From: Chitinispirillaceae bacterium
Lineage (GTDB): Bacteria > Fibrobacterota > Chitinivibrionia > Chitinivibrionales > Chitinispirillaceae
NCBI GenBank assembly: GCA_016926315.1
Contig: JAFGOU010000217.1
Coordinates: forward strand, 1 to 10,126
Length of the DNA: 10,126 nt
Reading direction: 5' to 3'
Shown here: piece after piece, positions 6,727 through 10,126 of the stretch
How the letters are laid out: each line of letters begins with the position of its first letter
How positions within the stretch are numbered: position 1 is the first letter of the stretch
Translations under genes and position numbers: made by a program
The notes under the pieces: model-generated
Database searches by the model: none
Told to the model about the DNA's origin: nothing
The model's input: the letters and a program-made list of their open reading frames with translations, nothing else

Positions 6727-6744
6727 TTGTTCAACAAATGAACA
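6727..6744. promoter_or_regulatory. Candidate operator 2 (TTGTT-C-AACAA / TGTTCA-N5-TGAACA)
   Basis: Two overlapping inverted repeats are present: TTGTT C AACAA (6727-6737) and TGTTCA ACAAA TGAACA (6728-6744). They cover the expected transcription start of the regulator gene. A winged-helix dimer bound here would block its own promoter, which is typical of MarR-like regulators; the link is inference. Confidence 0.4.
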
Positions 6745-6759
6745 GTCCGTGTATTATCT

Positions 6760-7080
6760 ATGATCGAATACAAACTCCTCAAAGCAATCGAAGAGAATCC
6801 GGTCTCCACCCAACGGACTCTGGCTGAAAAACTAGGCGTGAGCCTCGGCAAGATAAATTATGTCATTACCGGGCTGATTAAAAAAGGCGTTATCAAGGCC
6901 CAGAAGCTCAAGAACGACCCGCGAAATATCCGCTGGTCCTACCTTCTTACGCCGGAAGGAATCAGCGAAAAGATAAGTATTACAAAGGCTTATCTCGAAA
7001 AACAGTTACAGGAATTTGATACAATCCAACGCGAAATCGCAGAACTTAAGGAAGAGGTAAGGAATAACTCTTCCGTTTAA
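6760..7080 (+). CDS. EPS-associated MarR-type winged-helix transcriptional regulator
   Basis: The 106-residue protein has an N-terminal winged helix-turn-helix (about 3-70): YKLLKAIEENPVSTQRTLAEKL, then the recognition helix VSLGKINYVITGLIKKGVI, then a wing ending in YLLTPEGI. It finishes with a charged coiled-coil tail (about 75-100). The layout, length and phrases such as GVSLGKINY and LLTPEGISEK match the small MarR-like regulators found at exopolysaccharide loci (TIGR04176 type). They bind DNA as dimers; the tail probably dimerises. No ligand pocket beyond the wing is apparent. There is no clear Shine-Dalgarno sequence before the ATG. The preceding 70 bases carry a good -10 box and two palindromes, suggesting autoregulation. 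The DUF362 and UbiA-family genes downstream may be its targets, or the start of a larger polysaccharide locus outside the window. Confidence 0.85.
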   Translation: MIEYKLLKAIEENPVSTQRTLAEKLGVSLGKINYVITGLIKKGVIKAQKLKNDPRNIRWSYLLTPEGISEKISITKAYLEKQLQEFDTIQREIAELKEEVRNNSSV

Positions 7081-7103
7081 CGCCATGCCTGGGCATGGGC
7101 GTT
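7079..7103 (+). terminator. Hairpin directly after the MarR-type regulator gene
   Basis: Starting in the stop codon, AACGCC-ATGCC (7079-7089) pairs with GGCAT and GGCGTT (7092-7103) with one bulged G, giving a GC-rich stem of about ten base pairs. Only TTTAG follows, so termination would be weak. It may partly separate the regulator from DUF362. Confidence 0.4.
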
Positions 7104-7215
7104 TAGTGCCGTGATGTGCTGATCAGTCCTGAGGTGCAACCTGTTCCTGCGAACGGTTTCACTCACTTGCGGTTTTCATGGTACCGCCCACCGGGGGAAG
7201 AAGCGTCCGGTCCCA

Positions 7216-7243
7216 TTGCGGATGGTGGATAACGGAATATAAG
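7216..7243 (+). promoter_or_regulatory. Candidate promoter of the DUF362 gene
   Basis: TTGCGG (7216-7221) and TATAAG (7238-7243) are separated by 16 bp. The -10 matches five of six consensus positions and the -35 three of six. It would give a leader of about 50 bases before the ATG at 7300. Confidence 0.3.
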
Positions 7244-7299
7244 AACATCAAGATAACCGGTATGGTTTTTTAAATCCTCAATCAGAAATCCACGATTTC

Positions 7300-8580
7300 A
7301 TGCCCAAATCCCTTGTCGCCATACTCCGGACCTCCCCTGCCACGGTGCTTGCCGACTACCATCGGCTGATGAATCTCGCAGGATATCAGCGGACCATCGA
7401 TAAAACCGTTGATACCGCGCTCAAGATCAACATAACCTGGCATTACTTTTATCCCGGCTGTTCGACCACGCCCTGGCAGCTCGACGGCGTTATCCGCGCC
7501 ATGAAACGCGACGGCTACGATCCGGCACTGATCCATGCGTGTCACAACCGGACCGTGGTGATCGACGCGCACCTTGGAGAGCGTGAAAACAAGCAGCTCC
7601 CGGTCGTGCAGGCGCACGGACTGCGAAACATCCACCTCTATGAGAACGAAGAGTGGATCAACATCCATGATGCGGTCGGCGACCTGACCCGCGAATTCCA
7701 CTGCCTCAACTCGGTCTATCCCCGGGGGTTCATGATCCCGAAGCGGTTCATGGGCGAGAACATCATTCATCTGCCGACCGTCAAGACGCACATATTCACC
7801 ACCACCACCGGCGCCATGAAAAACGCGTTCGGCGGCCTCCTGAACGAAAAACGGCACTGGACCCATCCGGTCATCCACGAAACGCTCGTGGACCTGCTCA
7901 TGATCCAGAAAAAAATCCACCGGGGCGTTTTCGCGGTCATGGACGGCACCTTTGCCGGTGACGGGCCCGGGCCGCGCTGCATGGTGCCGCACATCAAAAA
8001 TGTTCTTCTTGCGTCAAGCGATCAGGTTGCCATCGACGCGGTCGCGGCAAAACTCATGGGGTTCGATCCGCTCAAGGACCTGAAATACGTCCGCCTTGCC
8101 CATGAACGGGGCCTCGGGTGCGGCGATGTTCAGGACATTGAGATTGTGGGCGATGCCGATGCGGCACAGGAAAACTGGGCATTCGTCGGCCCGTTTAAAA
8201 AAATGACCTTTGCCAGCCGCATGCAGCACCGGATCTACTGGGGACCGCTCAAAAAACCGCTCGAATGGACCCTGAAAACGGTCCTTGCTCCGTGGTCATA
8301 CATCGCGAGCGTGCTCTACCACGACGCCTTCTGGTATCCTGTGCATCAGAAAAAAGTCCACGAGATCCTCAAGAGCCTGTGGGGACGGCTGTTCCATAAC
8401 TGGGAACAGGTGGCGATTCCGCCTGACGACCTGGCAGCGCCCGGATGGCAGGATGTGGGCCGTGAACCGGCACGGCTTGAAAAAAAGACGCTTCGCATGA
8501 TCGGCAGGGCGATACGGCTTGTCGGAACGGCGCTTAAAGAGGCGCCGGAGTTTAAGAAGAATTACAGGTTTCGTTCTTAA
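7300..8580 (+). CDS. DUF362 domain-containing protein
   Basis: The 426-residue protein matches the DUF362 family, whose biochemical role is not established. Visible family features are LKINITWHYFYPGCSTTPWQ (41-60), IHLPTVKTH (156-164), GAMKNAFGGLLNEKRHWTH (171-189), the acidic VMDGTFAGDGPGP segment (213-225) and the ASSDQVAIDAVAAKLMGFDP segment (238-257). The C-terminal 130 residues include WGPLKKPLEWTLKTVLAPWSYIA (about 314-336) and a basic tail, suggesting an amphipathic, membrane-facing part. No ferredoxin-type cysteine clusters are present, unlike some DUF362 proteins fused to 4Fe-4S domains. No signal peptide is seen, so it is probably cytoplasmic. The start is the first in-frame ATG after an upstream TAA near 7241; no clear Shine-Dalgarno sequence is visible. 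It lies 168 bp before the UbiA-family gene on the same strand, with a repeat element between them. Confidence 0.85.
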   Translation: MPKSLVAILRTSPATVLADYHRLMNLAGYQRTIDKTVDTALKINITWHYFYPGCSTTPWQLDGVIRAMKRDGYDPALIHACHNRTVVIDAHLGERENKQLPVVQAHGLRNIHLYENEEWINIHDAVGDLTREFHCLNSVYPRGFMIPKRFMGENIIHLPTVKTHIFTTTTGAMKNAFGGLLNEKRHWTHPVIHETLVDLLMIQKKIHRGVFAVMDGTFAGDGPGPRCMVPHIKNVLLASSDQVAIDAVAAKLMGFDPLKDLKYVRLAHERGLGCGDVQDIEIVGDADAAQENWAFVGPFKKMTFASRMQHRIYWGPLKKPLEWTLKTVLAPWSYIASVLYHDAFWYPVHQKKVHEILKSLWGRLFHNWEQVAIPPDDLAAPGWQDVGREPARLEKKTLRMIGRAIRLVGTALKEAPEFKKNYRFRS

Positions 8581-8598
8581 TCGCTCATTCAATCCATA

Positions 8599-8726
8599 GA
8601 TGTCATCCCGAGCGAAGCCGAGGGATCTTCTGAAAGATCATTCATAGGTGAAAGCGACGAATCCTGAATTGAAAGATTTGACCGATTCCTTGCATAAAGA
8701 TTTCTCGCTTCGCTCGAAATGACATC
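8599..8726. repeat. Imperfect inverted-repeat element, GTCATYCCGA family, copy 2
   Basis: The left arm (8599-8629) and right arm (8697-8726) are about 30-bp inverted repeats. Apart from two CC/TT pairs, one GG/AA pair and one extra base, they match: left GATGTCATCCCGAGCGAAGC, right GCTTCGCTCGAAATGACATC. The centre (about 67 bp) is unrelated filler. It is the same family as the element at 825-926 (shared GTCATYCCGA.CG.AG and GAGG.ATCT blocks). The right end contains the ATG at 8719, the alternative start of the next gene. Confidence 0.8.
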
Positions 8727-8748
8727 AAAACCAGATCAATTCACTGCC

Positions 8749-9648
8749 ATGCATAGCGAGTCTCCCCTGTTCCCCTTTCTCCGCGCCCTCCGGCCCCACC
8801 AGTGGATCAAGAACCTGTTGCTCTTCGGTCCGATCGTGCTCGCCCACGAGTTCACGGACCATGCCAAAGTCTCGGTACTCTGCGCCGCATTCGGTATCAT
8901 GTGCCTGCTCTCTTCCGCCATGTACCTGCTCAACGACCTGCTGGACCGTGAAAGCGACCGTGCGCATCCGGTCAAAAAAAACCGTCCCTTCGCCTCGGGT
9001 GCCCTCTCGACGTGGACCGGCGTCATCGCCGCGGGACTGTTTACCGTGATTGCGTTCGCCGCCTCAACCCTCTGGGTCAACGACCGGTTCACCATCGTCC
9101 TGGGAATCTATACCGTAGCCGTGCTCCTCTACTCCCTGGTGTTCAAACGCTGGCTCATGATCGACGTCATCTTTCTGTCGCTCTTCTATGCGGTGCGCCT
9201 TTTCGCCGGCGGGGTCGCGGTCCACATTCCCGTCTCACCATGGCTCCTTGCCTTTTCCTGTTTTTTCTTCCTGAGCCTTGCCTTTGTCAAACGATTTGTC
9301 GAACTGCAGCTCTACCAGTCCAGGACGGACGAGGAGATCAAGGGCAGGTTTTACCGGCCAGGCGACAGCGCCCTGGTGCAAACCGCCGGGATCACGAGCG
9401 GCTTCCTGAGCGTCCTGGTGTTTCTTCTCTACATCGCCAACAGCAAAGAGGTGAACGCGTTCTACCCGAACCCCTTGTGGCTCTGGATGATCGCGCCGCT
9501 GTTCATCTACTGGATCATGCGGGTCTGGTTTCTTGCTGAACGAAAGAAAATCCACTCCGATCCGGTAACGTTTGCGATCAAAGACGGAGCGAGCTGGGCG
9601 ACAGCGGTGTTGACCGGAGTATTCCTGACGCTGGGATCGATTCCATAA
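8749..9648 (+). CDS. UbiA-family membrane transferase, decaprenyl-phosphate phosphoribosyltransferase-like
   Basis: The 299-residue polytopic membrane protein opens with LRALRPHQWIKNLLLF (11-26). The UbiA catalytic motif NDLLDRESDRAHPVKKNRP (62-80) carries Asn62, Asp63, Asp66 and Asp70 for metal-diphosphate binding. About eight hydrophobic segments follow, with VRLFAGGVAV (149-158), the FFFLSLAFVKRFVEL block (172-186) and AIKDGASW (276-283). The ND..D...DR.HP..K.RP form and the AGGVAV segment match the decaprenyl-phosphate phosphoribosyltransferase branch, which joins phosphoribosyl pyrophosphate to a polyprenyl phosphate carrier. The exact substrate is inference. Some relatives carry an N-terminal HAD phosphatase domain; this one does not. 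The ATG at 8719 would add 10 residues (MTSKPDQFTA), but it falls inside the inverted-repeat end, so 8749 is preferred; neither start has a clear Shine-Dalgarno sequence. It probably serves surface polysaccharide synthesis with genes further right. Confidence 0.85.
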   Translation: MHSESPLFPFLRALRPHQWIKNLLLFGPIVLAHEFTDHAKVSVLCAAFGIMCLLSSAMYLLNDLLDRESDRAHPVKKNRPFASGALSTWTGVIAAGLFTVIAFAASTLWVNDRFTIVLGIYTVAVLLYSLVFKRWLMIDVIFLSLFYAVRLFAGGVAVHIPVSPWLLAFSCFFFLSLAFVKRFVELQLYQSRTDEEIKGRFYRPGDSALVQTAGITSGFLSVLVFLLYIANSKEVNAFYPNPLWLWMIAPLFIYWIMRVWFLAERKKIHSDPVTFAIKDGASWATAVLTGVFLTLGSIP

Positions 9649-9741
9649 CCCCAACCTGGCATAGCCAGAATCAAAAAAGCGGGCACGCGGATCCCTCCCT
9701 TCGTCAGGCTCAGGGTAAACTAAGCTCGGAACAAGTTACGG

Positions 9742-9823
9742 AAAAAACGGATTTTCACTGATCAGAAAATTTTAAATATTTTTAATATCCATTTCATGTT
9801 TCATCAGCGTTAATCCTTGTTTT
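9742..9823. repeat. Imperfect inverted repeat with GGATTTTCACTGAT/ATCAGCGTTAATCC arms
   Basis: The left arm 9742-9762 and right arm 9803-9823 are inverted repeats matching at 16 of 21 positions, around an AT-rich 40-bp centre. The following CGCGTAGATCCGCGTTCACG and the earlier GCACGCGGATCC (9683-9694) may be outer parts of the same larger element. Confidence 0.55.
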
Positions 9824-9889
9824 CCGCGTAGATCCGCGTTCACGCTTTTTTTTCCTAAATATGCTAGGATCAATTCGCTAAGGAACTAA

Positions 9890-9915
9890 CCCCTCTCCCA
9901 TTCCCGGGAGAGGGG
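9890..9915. repeat. Perfect 10-bp palindromic hairpin CCCCTCTCCC/GGGAGAGGGG
   Basis: CCCCTCTCCC, loop ATTCCC, then GGGAGAGGGG, followed by AAAAAA on the plus strand. It lacks a U tract on the plus strand and has only TTAGTT on the minus strand, so it is better described as an intergenic palindrome than as a terminator for the UbiA-family gene 240 bp upstream. Confidence 0.7.
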
Positions 9916-9925
9916 AAAAAACCAG

Positions 9926-10048
9926 ATGAACCGGATATATAAGAAGCCGAAGAGACCGGAGTATTCAATTTCTTTGACCAGAAAATTGCGTGCAGGCTCA
10001 ACACCTGCGGAAAAATACTTTGGGAAAAATTACGTGGTAGCTATTTAA
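9926..10048 (+). pseudogene. Decayed 5' fragment of a DUF559-type (Vsr-like endonuclease) gene
   Basis: A 40-codon ORF from the ATG at 9926 reads LTRKLRAGSTPAEKYF near its end, then changes to GKNYVVAI and stops. Restoring one base after TACTTT (about 10020) shifts the frame so the sequence continues WEKLRG, giving RKLRAGSTPAEKYFWEKLRG in total. This is the N-terminal signature of DUF559 domain proteins (R.LR...T.AE..LW..LR). After LRG the similarity is lost (SYLTRIIHEFC, then stop at 10078), so the rest of the gene, including the nuclease core, is absent. The fragment therefore carries a frameshift and a truncation. It lies directly after the CCCCTCTCCC palindrome. Family assignment is from a short match and is moderate. 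Confidence 0.45.
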
Positions 10049-10126
10049 CCCGGATTATTCATGAATTTTGTTGAAAAGTTGAAAATATCCCATGAAACAA
10101 ATACAATTTCACCGCGGAGACGCAGA

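Larger units (their letters stand above)
9649..10126. other. Gene-free tail made of repeat-like segments and a gene remnant
   Basis: These 478 bp hold no intact gene. In order they contain a small CTGGC-ATA-GCCAG hairpin (9656-9668), a CCCTTCGTCAGGCTCAGGG segment (9697-9715), a loose inverted repeat (9742-9823) with GCGTAGATCCGCG after it, a T8 run (9846-9853), a perfect 10-bp CCCCTCTCCC hairpin (9890-9915), a DUF559-like remnant (9926-10048) and CACCGCGGAGACGCAGA at the edge. Several of these strings are of types I associate with dispersed intergenic repeats in environmental bacterial genomes. Confidence 0.6.

Noticed and set aside
9890..9921. Intrinsic terminator for the UbiA-family gene
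   Set aside because: The hairpin is perfect, but A residues rather than T follow it on the plus strand and it lies 240 bp downstream of the stop codon.
10061..10126. Possible start of a new gene running off the right edge
   Set aside because: The 22 codons read through the CACCGCGGAGACGCAGA repeat-like string as an arginine run, there is no ribosome binding site, and the region is repeat-derived.

Overview
The window reads as chromosomal DNA of a Gram-negative bacterium with moderately high GC. Two secreted or envelope proteins with type I signal peptides, one resembling an outer-membrane barrel, point that way. So does a secreted M14 peptidase ending in a FlgD/Por-type C-terminal domain, together with a type IV pilin-like protein. 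That mix is common in the Fibrobacterota/FCB part of the tree, but the phylum assignment is inference and no rRNA is present. The intergenic DNA is unusually rich in dispersed, partly palindromic repeats of the kind seen in large environmental genomes.

Positions 1-2594 hold an elongation factor P (EF-P) modification module. A radical-SAM lysine 2,3-aminomutase of the EpmB type runs leftwards out of the window. It is not closed by a stop inside the window, so it is easily missed. Divergent from it are efp (EF-P, with the modifiable Lys34 in PGKG) and epmA (EF-P lysyltransferase). Together they would make (R)-beta-lysine and attach it to EF-P to relieve ribosome stalling at polyproline.

Positions 2610-5956 carry two leftward genes, probably co-expressed: a signal-peptide-bearing putative outer-membrane beta-barrel protein, then a secreted M14 zinc carboxypeptidase whose leader contains a strong hairpin. 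The peptidase converges on epmA with only 15 bp between stop codons.

Positions 6185-7080 run rightwards: a type IV pilin-like protein, then a small winged-helix regulator of the EPS-associated MarR type. The region in front of the regulator has a candidate promoter flanked by two TTGTT/AACAA palindromes, suggesting autoregulation.

Positions 7300-9648 hold a DUF362 protein and a UbiA-family membrane transferase resembling decaprenyl-phosphate phosphoribosyltransferase. The EPS-type regulator next to a polyprenyl-phosphate enzyme suggests the edge of a surface polysaccharide locus continuing to the right (inference).

Positions 9649-10126 contain no intact gene. This tail is a patchwork of intergenic repeat-like sequences and includes a 40-codon ORF that appears to be the decayed start of a DUF559 (Vsr-like endonuclease) gene, with one frameshift that can be read by eye. 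Two further copies of a GTCATYCCGA...-type inverted repeat lie at 825-926 and 8599-8726; the second reaches into the possible start of the UbiA-family gene.

No tRNA, rRNA, CRISPR array or insertion sequence was recognised. The best candidates for something less described are the DUF559 remnant inside the repeat patchwork, the regulator's palindrome pair, and the DUF362/UbiA pairing.
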